Assembly (NCBI GenBank): GCA_964491265.1
Contig: CAZBFP010000011.1
Span: 1 to 64,000 of the forward strand
Length of the DNA: 64,000 nt
Direction: 5' to 3'
DNA from: JBBAGC01 sp964491265
GTDB taxonomy: Bacteria > Spirochaetota > UBA4802 > UBA5550
In this document: one piece after another, positions 1-7,927 of the stretch
Numbering within the stretch: the stretch's first letter is position 1
Layout: every line of letters starts with the position of its first letter
Position numbers and translations under genes: made by a program
The notes under the pieces: model-generated
Told to the model about the DNA's origin: nothing
Databases searched by the model: none
The model's input: only the letters and a program-made list of their open reading frames with translations

Positions 1-20
1 TGAGATTTCAGACTGTGTAA

Positions 21-290
21 ATATCAAATTTTATTCATTACTCACACAGTCTGGGCCTCAAGGGGCGGGAAGCAACATCCCTGCAGGCGCGTATGATGTC
101 AATTGCGGATATATTTGATGCGCTCACAGCCCAGGACAGGCCATACAAGAAATCTGTCCCTCTTGAAAAGGTACTTCATATACTTCAGGAGGAAGCGGAA
201 AAAAATAAACTTGACCCGGATCTTGTGAATCTTTTTATTAATGAGCAGATATATATAAAGGTCATGCGGAATTCTCAGACCGGCAATTGA
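21..290 (+). pseudogene. C-terminal fragment of an HD-GYP-family phosphodiesterase-like protein
   Basis: The reading frame carries the end of an HD-GYP domain: QARMMSIADIFDALTAQDRPYKK followed by a short helical tail with DPDLVNLF, as at the C-terminus of many HD-GYP signalling proteins (cyclic-di-GMP phosphodiesterases). An in-frame TAA sits at 18-20, so the part that should hold the metal-binding HD and GYP residues is not connected to it. The first ATG (93) falls inside the conserved SLQARMMSIADIF stretch and would leave 65 residues without catalytic residues. Most likely a decayed gene or one with a frame error just left of the window edge. Family assignment is by motif; the broken state is seen directly. 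Confidence 0.55.
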
Positions 291-354
291 TTTATTCAAT
301 TCTTTTCCATACGGAACCAGATTAAATAAACAGAAAAACTAATAGAGGTAATAA

Positions 355-1572
355 ATGAAAGAACAGTTAATTAATTATTGCAATGAGATAATAGAGGTAC
401 CGGATCAGCCGGTTATTCTATACATTAAAGGTGATGGTATAGGCCCTGAGATATGGGGTGCATCGCAGAAAGTAATCGACCGGGCAGTTGAAATCGCCTA
501 TGGCGGAAAACGGAAAATTATCTGGAAAGAGATACTTGCCGGAGAAGCCGCCTTTAAAAAAACCGGGGAGTGGCTCCCTGAAGAAACCGTGGCAATGATT
601 GATAAATATAAAATCGCCATAAAGGGCCCCCTTACCACACCTGTGGGGGGCGGCATACGAAGCATCAATGTGGCGCTAAGGCAGAAATTCAGCCTCTACT
701 CATGCATCAGGCCTGTAACATATTTCCCCGGTGTACCAAGTCCGGCTAAGGCTCCTGAAAATGTGGATATGGTAATATTCAGAGAAAACATGGAGGATCT
801 ATATTCAGGGATAGAATGGAAAGCAGAATCTCCTGAGGCAGTAAAGGTTATTGAATTCCTCAACAATGAAATGTCGCAGAAAATTGATATTGATTCAGGT
901 GTGGGTGTAAAGCCTATAAGCGAAAAAAACTCAAAAAACCTTTTCAGAAGCGCGATTAAACATGCAATCGAAAACAAACGGAGATCTGTAACAATTATGC
1001 ATAAGGGGAACATAATGAAGTTCACTGAGGGAGCATTCAAGGACTGGGGTTACGAGGTTGCGGCTGAAGAATTTTCAGATGCCACCATTACTGAAAAGGA
1101 GCTTGGTGAAAAATATAACTGGAACCAGCCTGCAGATAAAATTGTAATAAAAGACCGTATCGCAGACGCCCTTTTTCAGGAGGTAATAATCAGGCCTCAG
1201 CACTATGATATAATAGCAGCCCCTAATCTCAACGGGGATTTTATATCAGACGCCCTTGCAGCCCTTGTGGGAGGCCTGGGGATTGCTCCAGGTGCAAACA
1301 TCGGGAAGAATCATGCCATCTTTGAAGCAACACACGGCACAGCCCCTGATATAGCCGGTAAAAATATGGCCAACCCCGGCTCTCTTATTCTTTCAGGCGA
1401 GATGATGCTTAAATTTCTGAAATGGGATGAAGCTGCTCACCTTGTGATGGAAGGATTTTCAGAGACCATAAAGCAGAAAAAAGTTACCTGTGATCTTGCC
1501 TCTCAGATGGATGATGCAGTTGAACAGAGCTGCTCTGAATTCGGGGATGCTGTTGCTGAGAATATTAAATAA
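355..1572 (+). CDS. icd: Isocitrate dehydrogenase, probably NAD-dependent
   Basis: Homodimeric type I isocitrate dehydrogenase (405 aa, E. coli Icd 416), converting isocitrate to 2-oxoglutarate and CO2 in the TCA cycle, cytoplasmic. Substrate-site motifs are present: GGGIRSINVALRQ (Ser103 aligns with E. coli Ser113, the phosphorylation/substrate residue), FRENMEDLY with Tyr150 (E. coli Tyr160) and KGNIMKFTEG with the catalytic Lys. The cofactor loop reads GTAPDIAGKNMANP: Asp332, Ile333 and Ala339 replace E. coli Lys344, Tyr345 and Val351, and Cys379/Ser383 replace Tyr391/Arg395. Those changes are the known NAD-specific set, so NAD use is inferred rather than NADP. An AGAGG lies before the ATG. 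Stands alone, followed by a repeat element. Confidence 0.93.
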   Translation: MKEQLINYCNEIIEVPDQPVILYIKGDGIGPEIWGASQKVIDRAVEIAYGGKRKIIWKEILAGEAAFKKTGEWLPEETVAMIDKYKIAIKGPLTTPVGGGIRSINVALRQKFSLYSCIRPVTYFPGVPSPAKAPENVDMVIFRENMEDLYSGIEWKAESPEAVKVIEFLNNEMSQKIDIDSGVGVKPISEKNSKNLFRSAIKHAIENKRRSVTIMHKGNIMKFTEGAFKDWGYEVAAEEFSDATITEKELGEKYNWNQPADKIVIKDRIADALFQEVIIRPQHYDIIAAPNLNGDFISDALAALVGGLGIAPGANIGKNHAIFEATHGTAPDIAGKNMANPGSLILSGEMMLKFLKWDEAAHLVMEGFSETIKQKKVTCDLASQMDDAVEQSCSEFGDAVAENIK

Positions 1573-1577
1573 TTAGG

Positions 1578-1881
1578 CTCATTCCGGATTTTTGGGAAAA
1601 GTAATAATATTGTTTGATTCCAAATATTCTGGAGTCAGCCCCCTGTCCCCCAAAGGGGGCACGTAAAATTAAAACTTGAGCAAGTAGATGAATCAAAGTA
1701 TTATAACATCCTTTTTTACTGTTGAGCTTGCAAAAGATTTGCATAACAATATAATGGGAATAGTTATTGAAGTGGTAACAATTATATTTTCAGAATGATA
1801 ATAGATAACTCGTGCCCCCTTTGGGGGACAGGGGGAAAAACAAAGAAGTATTACCTTTGTATCCCAATAATCCGGAATGAG
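1578..1881. repeat. Repeat family 1, copy 1: ~304 bp element with nested inverted repeats
   Basis: The outer ends are inverted repeats: CTCATTCCGGATTTTTGGGA (1578-1597) pairs with 1862-1881 with one mismatch. Inside, 25-bp arms at 1639-1663 and 1811-1835 are perfect reverse complements, and each arm is itself a small palindrome (CCCCCAAAGGGGG). Between them lies AT-rich DNA with the block ACTTGAGCAAGTAGATGAA, shared with the other copies. It sits between the convergent ends of icd and the next minus-strand gene and contains no credible ORF. A miniature mobile element or a structured intergenic repeat are both possible; no clear target duplication was seen. Confidence 0.75.
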
Positions 1882-1890
1882 ATAATAATC

Positions 1891-2343
1891 TCAGGAATAT
1901 TTTTTAATAGTATAATCACTGGTGAATATAAAAACAAGGGGGATTTCCAGCAGAGCTGTTAATCCCCTGAATACCATCATAAACTCATCCATGGAAGATA
2001 AAGAAATATCCCCGGCTATTCTGTTGATTAAAAAACCGACTGTAAAAGCTATATGAATATCCATTAAAATTAGCTGAATCTTCCTGTACCTGTTCTTCAT
2101 AAAAAAAAGCCCTATCACATGAAATGTTAGGAGAAGAGCAAGAATAAAACCGCAAAGAACAGCAGCTGTTCTTCCATAAATAAGAAGAAGCATAAACATA
2201 AAATAAATAACTTCCACAAAATAGAGAGTAGAAAAATAAGGGAGTAACGCGGGGGCTTTCTCTTCAAAACCGGGCAGAAACTTTGCCAGCTTCTCTGTAA
2301 AAAAATTCCGGATAATTAATAATTGTGCATTCATTGAAATCAT
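1891..2343 (-). CDS. Hypothetical membrane protein, about four transmembrane segments
   Basis: 150-aa protein not recognised as a known family. A polar N-terminus (about residues 1-28) precedes roughly four hydrophobic stretches (about 35-58, 61-82, 90-108, 124-141) separated by short basic or acidic loops (KNRYRK; DEFMM). This predicts a small inner-membrane protein with a lysine-rich C-terminus (TIKKYS). Monocistronic, facing icd across repeat copy 1. Start taken at the first Met; the Met at residue 4 is equally possible. Confidence 0.6.
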   Translation of the reverse strand: MISMNAQLLIIRNFFTEKLAKFLPGFEEKAPALLPYFSTLYFVEVIYFMFMLLLIYGRTAAVLCGFILALLLTFHVIGLFFMKNRYRKIQLILMDIHIAFTVGFLINRIAGDISLSSMDEFMMVFRGLTALLEIPLVFIFTSDYTIKKYS

Positions 2344-2504
2344 ATTCTATGGATACAGGACACTATCAGGCTGTAAAGTAATAATAAATCAATGCTTGCC
2401 ATTTTTTACAAAATCCCCCCTTAAATTAACCTTAATCCCTTTAATAAAATTATTGTCATAATAACCACTCTCTATAGAGTGACTAAAAATAGTGGAGAAT
2501 ACCT

Positions 2505-3446
2505 GTGAATAACAGAATAACACTTACAGTCCCTGAGGAAAACTTTCTTGAAAGAATCGACCTGTTTCTGGCCTCTTCAACTGAAACAGGTATATCGAGA
2601 AGTGTTATTCAAAGGCTTATTAAAGAAGGGAACATCCTTGTAAACGGGGATAAAGTAAGGCAGAATTACAAAGTAAAAGTTGACGACGAAATTACAATAA
2701 CCGTGCCAGAGCCTGAAGCTGTTGAACTTATACCTGAAAATATACCCCTTAACATTATCTATCAGGATGATCATATTCTGGTAATAAATAAACAACCGGG
2801 ACTTGTGGTTCACTTTGGACCGGGAAATTATGAAAGCACCCTTGTTAATGCCCTGCTTTACCATATAGACAAACTCCCCTCAGCAGGGGATCCCACCCGC
2901 CCCGGAATTGTACACAGGCTCGACAGGGACACAACAGGGCTGATGGTAATAGCAAAGACTGATGAGGCATATGAACATTTTATAAAAGAATTTTCCGGAA
3001 GAAAGATTCATAAAAAATACTGCGCAATAACAATAGGCAAACCGGATAAGGATGAGGATACAATTGACAAGCCTCTGGGGCGCCATAAAAAATACAGGCA
3101 TAAAATGACCATTGTGGAAGATGGAAGGGAAGCGATAACCGACTATAGTGTAATGAAAATCTGGCACATCAGACACACGGTATATTCAATGCTCGACATT
3201 AAGATACATACAGGGAGGACCCACCAGATAAGGGTGCACCTCTCATCAATGGGGAATCCGGTTATAGGGGACAGAATATATTCAAAAAAATGGGAGAAGC
3301 ACCGTGTCCCATACCTGCTCCTTGCTTCAACAGAGCTCGGCTTTACCCATCCCCACACAGGGGAGACAATGCTGTTCAAAGCAGATCTCCCTGAACATAT
3401 GACAGAATTTATTAATAGAATCGAATCAATTACACCCGATAGCTGA
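2505..3446 (+). CDS. rluD: RluD-type large-subunit rRNA pseudouridine synthase
   Basis: 313 aa, normal for the RluA/RluD family, which isomerises uridines to pseudouridine in 23S rRNA. An N-terminal S4 RNA-binding domain (about residues 15-65, RSVIQRLIKEGNILVNG) precedes the catalytic domain; the motif HRLDRDTTGLMVIAKT holds the catalytic Asp140, and TGRTHQIRVHL is the later family motif. The start is GTG, preceded by GGAG seven bases upstream. A small inverted repeat (CACTCT-4-AGAGTG, 2466-2481) lies just upstream. Its last 17 bp overlap the 3' end of trpS on the other strand. RluD rather than RluC is inferred from general similarity. Confidence 0.9.
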   Translation: MNNRITLTVPEENFLERIDLFLASSTETGISRSVIQRLIKEGNILVNGDKVRQNYKVKVDDEITITVPEPEAVELIPENIPLNIIYQDDHILVINKQPGLVVHFGPGNYESTLVNALLYHIDKLPSAGDPTRPGIVHRLDRDTTGLMVIAKTDEAYEHFIKEFSGRKIHKKYCAITIGKPDKDEDTIDKPLGRHKKYRHKMTIVEDGREAITDYSVMKIWHIRHTVYSMLDIKIHTGRTHQIRVHLSSMGNPVIGDRIYSKKWEKHRVPYLLLASTELGFTHPHTGETMLFKADLPEHMTEFINRIESITPDS

Positions 3447-4404
3447 TACCGACTGCCTTCCGGACCTTATCCAGGGTTACAGCAGCTGCAGCCCTGGTCT
3501 TTTCAGCACCTTTTTCAAGTATATTATAAACTTCAGCAGGATCATTCTCCAGGAGTGCGCGCTTCTCCCTGTAGGGACGGAAATATTCAATTAAAATTTC
3601 AAGGAGCTCCTTCTTTACCTGGCCGTACCCTGTTCCCCCTTTAAGGTACCTCTCCCTCATCTGCTCAGTTTCCGAAGCTCCGGCAAAAAGGCGGTAAAGG
3701 GCAAAAAGGGAACACTGCAACGGATCTTTCGGATCCTCAACAGGGGTGGAATCTGTAACTATCTTCATAACCTTCTTCTTCAAACTCTTTTCATCTTCAA
3801 ATATTTCAAGTGTATTTCCGTAACTCTTGGACATCTTCTGTCCGTCTATTCCGGGGATAACCGCAATATCATCTGAAATGAGCGGTTCAGGAATAACAAA
3901 AATATCCCCATAGGTATTATTGAAACGCTCAGCAATATCGCGGGTAATTTCAATATGCTGTTTCTGATCCTTTCCAACAGGGATAATTTCAGCATTGAAA
4001 AGAAGAATATCTGCAGCCATAAGTACCGGGTATGTATAAAGACCTGTATTAGGAATAAGACCCCTTGCAACCTTATCCTTATAGCTGTGACTCCTTTCAA
4101 GGAGCCCCAGTGATGTGTGGCAGGATAAAATCCAGGACAGCTCAACAACCTCAGGAACATCGGACTGAACCCAGAAATAACACTTTTCAGGATCAAGACC
4201 AAGTGCAAGAAAATCCATTGCAGCAGCCATTGTATTTTTTCTCAGCTCCAAACCGTCATGAAGGCTGGTCATGGCATGATAATTTACTATAAAACAGAAA
4301 AGATCATGATCATTCTGCATCTCAATCATCGGCTTCATCATACCGAAATAATTACCGATATGAAGCGAACCTGAAGGCTGTATCCCTGAAAGTACTCGTG
4401 ACAT
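3430..4404 (-). CDS. trpS: Tryptophanyl-tRNA synthetase
   Basis: 324 aa, the usual length of bacterial TrpRS, a class I synthetase that charges tRNA-Trp. N-terminal MSRVLSGIQPSGSLHIGNYFG contains the HIGH-like signature (HIGN), and GQKMSKSYGN is the KMSKS loop that binds ATP. The Rossmann fold region (VQSDVPEV, HTSLGLLERSHSYKDK) matches the tryptophan-binding part of the family. Convergent with rluD, with a 17-bp overlap of the coding ends and so no separate terminator between them. Repeat copy 2 lies upstream of its start, so its promoter must lie within or near that repeat. Confidence 0.95.
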   Translation of the reverse strand: MSRVLSGIQPSGSLHIGNYFGMMKPMIEMQNDHDLFCFIVNYHAMTSLHDGLELRKNTMAAAMDFLALGLDPEKCYFWVQSDVPEVVELSWILSCHTSLGLLERSHSYKDKVARGLIPNTGLYTYPVLMAADILLFNAEIIPVGKDQKQHIEITRDIAERFNNTYGDIFVIPEPLISDDIAVIPGIDGQKMSKSYGNTLEIFEDEKSLKKKVMKIVTDSTPVEDPKDPLQCSLFALYRLFAGASETEQMRERYLKGGTGYGQVKKELLEILIEYFRPYREKRALLENDPAEVYNILEKGAEKTRAAAAVTLDKVRKAVGISYRV

Positions 4405-4516
4405 ATTACACCTGCTGTTAAACCATTTATTGATAATCTCAGGGATAATTAAGAGGGAACATGTGTCAATAAAAATTCCATCTAAAGCATACCATTCAAC
4501 CTGCTGTTTTTTTATC

Positions 4517-4784
4517 TTCAGGAATTTTCAGGAAAAGCAATAATATTATTTGTTTCCATCTACCAGAGTCGGCCCCCTGTCCCCCAAAGGGGGCACGAAA
4601 AAAATACACCCGGGTAAGTAGATGAACCAAAGTATAGATAAATAGTATTGAAGTAGTTTTATAAATTATTAAGATTATATTATCAGAGCGATAATAGATA
4701 ACTCGTGCCCCCTTTGGGGGAGAGGGGGGAAAAAACGCAGTAAATTGAAACAAGCAATAAGATTATTTTTCCAACATTCCGGAA
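4517..4784. repeat. Repeat family 1, copy 2
   Basis: Same architecture and orientation as the copy at 1578-1881. The inner 25-bp arms are 4573-4597 and 4704-4728 (one mismatch), with AAGTAGATGAACCAAAGTAT and GATAATAGATAACTCGTGCC shared with copy 1. Outer arms (about 4517-4555 and 4745-4784) are imperfect inverted repeats rich in AATAATATTATT. It fills most of the 518-bp gap between the divergent trpS and the DUF2892 gene; no gene is seen there. The rest of the gap (4785-4900) shows nothing recognisable. Confidence 0.72.
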
Positions 4785-4922
4785 AGAGCTGAAAGTATAT
4801 AGCCGGGGGGCTATGAGCGAATAAAAATTTCATCCAGGCACCCCAGCCTCATTAAAAATGGTTGCAATAAGAATAATAGTGATTAATTATTACAGGCAAC
4901 ATCTAATTAAGGGGGTATAATA

Positions 4923-5150
4923 ATGACACATAATGTTGGAAGCGGTGACAGTTTCATAAGAGTTATGGTAGGGATAGCATTTCTGGTTAATATAATTATT
5001 CTTGAGCCTGGAGCAATCGGGACAATCATACTTCTGGTACTCGGGGCAATATCTTTTGTAACTGCATGGACACATTTCTGCTCACTTTATAAGCCATTTG
5101 GAATCAACACATGCTCCTGCGGAGACTGCGCCGAAGAAAAATGTGAATAA
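4923..5150 (+). CDS. Small DUF2892 (YgaP-like transmembrane domain) protein
   Basis: 75 aa with two hydrophobic segments (about residues 16-29 and 34-50) in the pattern of DUF2892, the membrane domain also found at the end of the rhodanese YgaP: N-x-G-x2-D near the start and CSLYKPFGINT after the second helix. The C-terminal tail CSCGDCAEEKCE has four cysteines, which may bind a metal or carry redox chemistry; this is inference. A strong ribosome site (AAGGGGG) lies nine bases before the ATG. Single gene ending at a bidirectional terminator shared with the CDF exporter. Confidence 0.75.
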   Translation: MTHNVGSGDSFIRVMVGIAFLVNIIILEPGAIGTIILLVLGAISFVTAWTHFCSLYKPFGINTCSCGDCAEEKCE

Positions 5151-5173
5151 ACGATTTTATTAGGTATAATGAT

Positions 5174-5216
5174 TAATCGTCCTGCCCTGATATAAATATC
5201 CCGGGCAGGACGATTA
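5174..5216. terminator. Bidirectional hairpin terminator
   Basis: Perfect 14-bp arms TAATCGTCCTGCCC (5174-5187) and GGGCAGGACGATTA (5203-5216) enclose a 15-nt loop. It lies between the convergent ends of the DUF2892 gene and the CDF exporter gene, so it can stop transcription from both. The U-run is weak on either strand. Confidence 0.65.
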
Positions 5217-5234
5217 TATTGAACATCTCTTTAC

Positions 5235-6185
5235 CTAAATTGAATTACAGCAGCTGCTCCCTGTACCTTTGCAGAAATCACCAAGTTCGATCTGAAGAGT
5301 TGTATGCCCTATATTAAACTGTTTTAAAAGCACCATATTAACCATCTGAATTATCTCATCTGAATTTCTTTCATCATCAGGATCTACACAAATATGACAT
5401 GAAAGAAAAACCTCTCTTGAATTGATAGACCATACATGAAGGCCATGAATACTTAAAACCCCGGGAACTTCCGATATTACATTGTATACCTCAGAAGGAT
5501 CAATATGCCCCGGAACCCCCTGGAGAAAAATCCGGAACGATTCCTTAAGAATACCGAATGAACTCCAGATAATCATTATACCGATAATAAAACTCACCAC
5601 AATATCGATCCAGTAAAACGAAGTAAAATAAATAAATACCGCCGCAAGTATAACACCCACAGATGAGACAGCGTCAAAAACCAGATGCAGAAAAGCTGCC
5701 TTCAGGTTAAGATTACTACCCCTCACCCCATGAAGAACAAATATGGAAATAACATTTCCAAAAAGTCCCACAACTGCTATGGGGAGCATAATTGTAAGAT
5801 TCACTGTGGTGGGATTATGAAATCGTTCTACTGCCTCATAAAATATATAAACCCCTATAGCCAGAAGCGTCAATGCATTGATAAGTGCTATAAAGACCTC
5901 AAAGCGCTTTAAACCGAATGTATAATTAGCACTCTTCTTTTCCGAAACCTTTTCACCGGTATAGCCGAGAATAAGAGACATGACATCCGAAAGATTATGC
6001 CCTGCATCTGAAATCAGCGCAAGACTTCCGGAGAGTATCCCCCCGATATACTCGGCAATAGTAATAATTAAATTTAGAATGATAACAAGCAGAAATCTTA
6101 GCTTGTTATCAGCGCCATGAAAATGGCCATGACCAGTTGCGCCATGATGATGTCCATGATCATAGCTATGCTTTTCCCCGCCCAT
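5235..6185 (-). CDS. Cation diffusion facilitator (zinc/cobalt/cadmium exporter)
   Basis: 316-aa CDF-family inner-membrane metal/proton antiporter. A His-rich N-terminus (HSYDHGHHHGATGHGHFHG) precedes six predicted membrane helices. The intramembrane metal site is visible as HxxxD in helix 2 (DAGHNLSDV) and again in helix 5 (HLVFD), the pair associated with zinc selectivity. The cytoplasmic C-terminal domain (about 210-300) is followed by an unusual cysteine tail, CKGTGSSCC. The start directly abuts the stop of the upstream arsR gene with no gap, so both are translated from one message and the regulator is expected to control export. Confidence 0.9.
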   Translation of the reverse strand: MGGEKHSYDHGHHHGATGHGHFHGADNKLRFLLVIILNLIITIAEYIGGILSGSLALISDAGHNLSDVMSLILGYTGEKVSEKKSANYTFGLKRFEVFIALINALTLLAIGVYIFYEAVERFHNPTTVNLTIMLPIAVVGLFGNVISIFVLHGVRGSNLNLKAAFLHLVFDAVSSVGVILAAVFIYFTSFYWIDIVVSFIIGIMIIWSSFGILKESFRIFLQGVPGHIDPSEVYNVISEVPGVLSIHGLHVWSINSREVFLSCHICVDPDDERNSDEIIQMVNMVLLKQFNIGHTTLQIELGDFCKGTGSSCCNSI

Positions 6186-6491
6186 CTAATCCTCCATAAT
6201 ATGCTCAGAGCCAAGCCTGAAAATCATTTCAATATGCTCATCATCGAGAGAATAAAAGCTGTTTTTCCCCTCTTTCCTGATCTTGACAAGCCTGGCCTGC
6301 TTCAAAATTCTAAGCTGATGCGACACAGCGGACTGATTCATGGAAAGCTTCTCCGATATATCATTCACAAAAAGTTCATCCTTTTTCAGAAGCTGAAGAA
6401 TCTTCAGTCTTGTAGAATCTCCAAAAATCTTGAAAAAATCAGCCAGTTCATCAAACCTTGAAAAATCAGATATATCTTTTTTATTTTTCAT
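6186..6491 (-). CDS. ArsR/SmtB-family metal-sensing repressor, zinc-type
   Basis: 101-aa winged-helix repressor. The DNA-recognition helix is in NDISEKLSMNQSAVSHQLRIL. The C-terminal helix carries Asp84, His86, His97 and Glu100 (D-x-H-x10-H-x2-E), the same spacing and residues as the alpha5 zinc site of SmtB and like that of CzrA. There is no alpha3 CxC cysteine pair as in CadC or ArsR. This predicts release from DNA on binding Zn(II) (or Co(II)). It is first in a two-gene operon with the CDF exporter and has a matching operator over its own promoter. Confidence 0.88.
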   Translation of the reverse strand: MKNKKDISDFSRFDELADFFKIFGDSTRLKILQLLKKDELFVNDISEKLSMNQSAVSHQLRILKQARLVKIRKEGKNSFYSLDDEHIEMIFRLGSEHIMED

Positions 6492-6520
6492 AAATCATGG
6501 CCCCTGCTTTATATAAACGC

Positions 6521-6554
6521 ATGAACATATAATCATATTTAAATATATTGTCAA
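6521..6554 (-). promoter_or_regulatory. Promoter and candidate metal-repressor operator of the arsR-CDF operon
   Basis: On the minus strand, TTGACA (6549-6554) and TATATG (6526-6531) are 17 bp apart. The inverted repeat ATGAACATATAATCAT (6521-6536) covers the -10 region and resembles SmtB/CzrA-type operators (ATGAA half-sites). Repressor binding there would block polymerase. Promoter elements are read directly; the operator role is inferred from the adjacent repressor. Confidence 0.55.
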
Positions 6555-6616
6555 GAATTTTTTTATTGACTTAAAATATCAGCAAAATGAACATTATTTA
6601 CGGAGTAATTAGAACA

Positions 6617-7792
6617 ATGACAGGAAAATCTTTTTTTGCAATAATCATTCTGATCTTATCAGTCACTTCACAAATATATGCTGAAACATCCAATCATAGC
6701 AATATCGCAGTTGTTAAGAGCAGATACGACAATATAGAACTGGTATTAAGCAATTACCGGATACCATATAAACTTATAGAATACAAAGACCTGGAGAATG
6801 AAGATACCTTCACCACTTATGATGCAATATTTCTCCCTTCAGGCTTATCATCCTATTATGAATCAAATATTGCAGTCAGCCATAGGGGGATGGAGATAAA
6901 GTCCGTTAAAATTTCCGAAGATTTTTTCGAGCTTGATACAGAAAAATTTTCCCGCCTCTTCCGGAAATTTACAAAAAACGGAGGGGCATCATACTTTTCC
7001 GGCTATTCCTACAAACTCCTTTCAGAGGTTTATGACATCTTCGAGTTTTTTTATGATTTCCCCTACATGGGTGAAACTGGAAGAATTGAAGCTACAGCAG
7101 AAAACGATCTTGCAAGATTTATCCTCTCAAGCAAAGCTGCGCTTTATATGGGTTATACCGGATGGATAACGATTAAGGGAGTAAAAGATTCAGAAATATT
7201 ATCTGAATCTGTATTCCAGACACCCAGGGGTGAAAAATCGGGTCCAATAAGCATTCTGCACAAAGACGGCAAAGGGGAAATTTTATATACAAGCTACTAC
7301 AGTACTGCTTACAGCGAATTTAAAAGATTTAATATATACCGTATTGCCGGGAACTCTCTTAAAAATGAACTTCTATCTATTATAAGTAAAAATTTTCAGG
7401 AAGTTACAGGGATAATCCTTGATGCTTTCCTCAGCGATGAAACATCGAGATTTTATATTATCAACCTGTACAGGGGGAACAACACCATTTACCTTCTTTC
7501 AGGTAATACCCCTTTTATGTTTGAAATATATAACCCTGAGATGAATCTCACTGCATCAGTAGACAGCCGTGACCTGAGTCAGGCATATAACATCATATCA
7601 GAATATGATGACTACTGTTTTATTAAGATATACCCCTCATCCTCTTCCAGATTTGATATTTTTGCAGTAATAAGCGCAAAGGGGGCTATTTATTCAAAAG
7701 GTGTTAAAATCACCCTTGCACTCTTTGCTGCAATAATAATGTTGATTTTTATTGCAGCTTTCATCAAAGTTCTTTTATCACGCCTTAAATAA
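6617..7792 (+). CDS. Exported, membrane-anchored protein with a glutamine-amidotransferase-like N-terminal fold (uncertain)
   Basis: About 391 aa. I chose the ATG at 6617 over 6587 because a GGAG lies upstream of it and a clean signal peptide then begins (FFAIIILILSVTSQIYA). The mature part starts with a pattern like class I glutamine amidotransferase/ThuA folds (IAVVKSRYDNIELVLSNY...YDAIFLPSGLSS), but no catalytic Cys-His pair is apparent. A single membrane helix near the C-terminus (about 365-385) and a basic tail (KVLLSRLK) anchor it, leaving the bulk outside the cytoplasm. Monocistronic, divergent from arsR. Function unknown. Confidence 0.6.
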   Translation: MTGKSFFAIIILILSVTSQIYAETSNHSNIAVVKSRYDNIELVLSNYRIPYKLIEYKDLENEDTFTTYDAIFLPSGLSSYYESNIAVSHRGMEIKSVKISEDFFELDTEKFSRLFRKFTKNGGASYFSGYSYKLLSEVYDIFEFFYDFPYMGETGRIEATAENDLARFILSSKAALYMGYTGWITIKGVKDSEILSESVFQTPRGEKSGPISILHKDGKGEILYTSYYSTAYSEFKRFNIYRIAGNSLKNELLSIISKNFQEVTGIILDAFLSDETSRFYIINLYRGNNTIYLLSGNTPFMFEIYNPEMNLTASVDSRDLSQAYNIISEYDDYCFIKIYPSSSSRFDIFAVISAKGAIYSKGVKITLALFAAIIMLIFIAAFIKVLLSRLK

Positions 7793-7927
7793 ACTTTTTT
7801 TTATTTACAATGACAGGACTTATTTTAAAATACTAAAATCAGGAAATCAGATTCTTTTCTTAATCAGTCCTGTTAAACCTGTTATTATTCAGAAAATAAG
7901 CCATATTATTAAAAGAGGTAACACTAA

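Noticed and set aside
1639..1835. C/G-rich paired stems as a riboswitch or attenuator
   Set aside because: Copies occur at convergent, divergent and tandem junctions and in both orientations, which does not fit a leader RNA.
4496..4753. 85-codon minus-strand frame
   Set aside because: It lies almost wholly within repeat copy 2; the residues come from the palindromic arms.
7811..7873. ACAGGACT...AGTCCTGT inverted repeat upstream of parA
   Set aside because: Only 8-bp arms with a 45-nt AT-rich spacer; could be chance.
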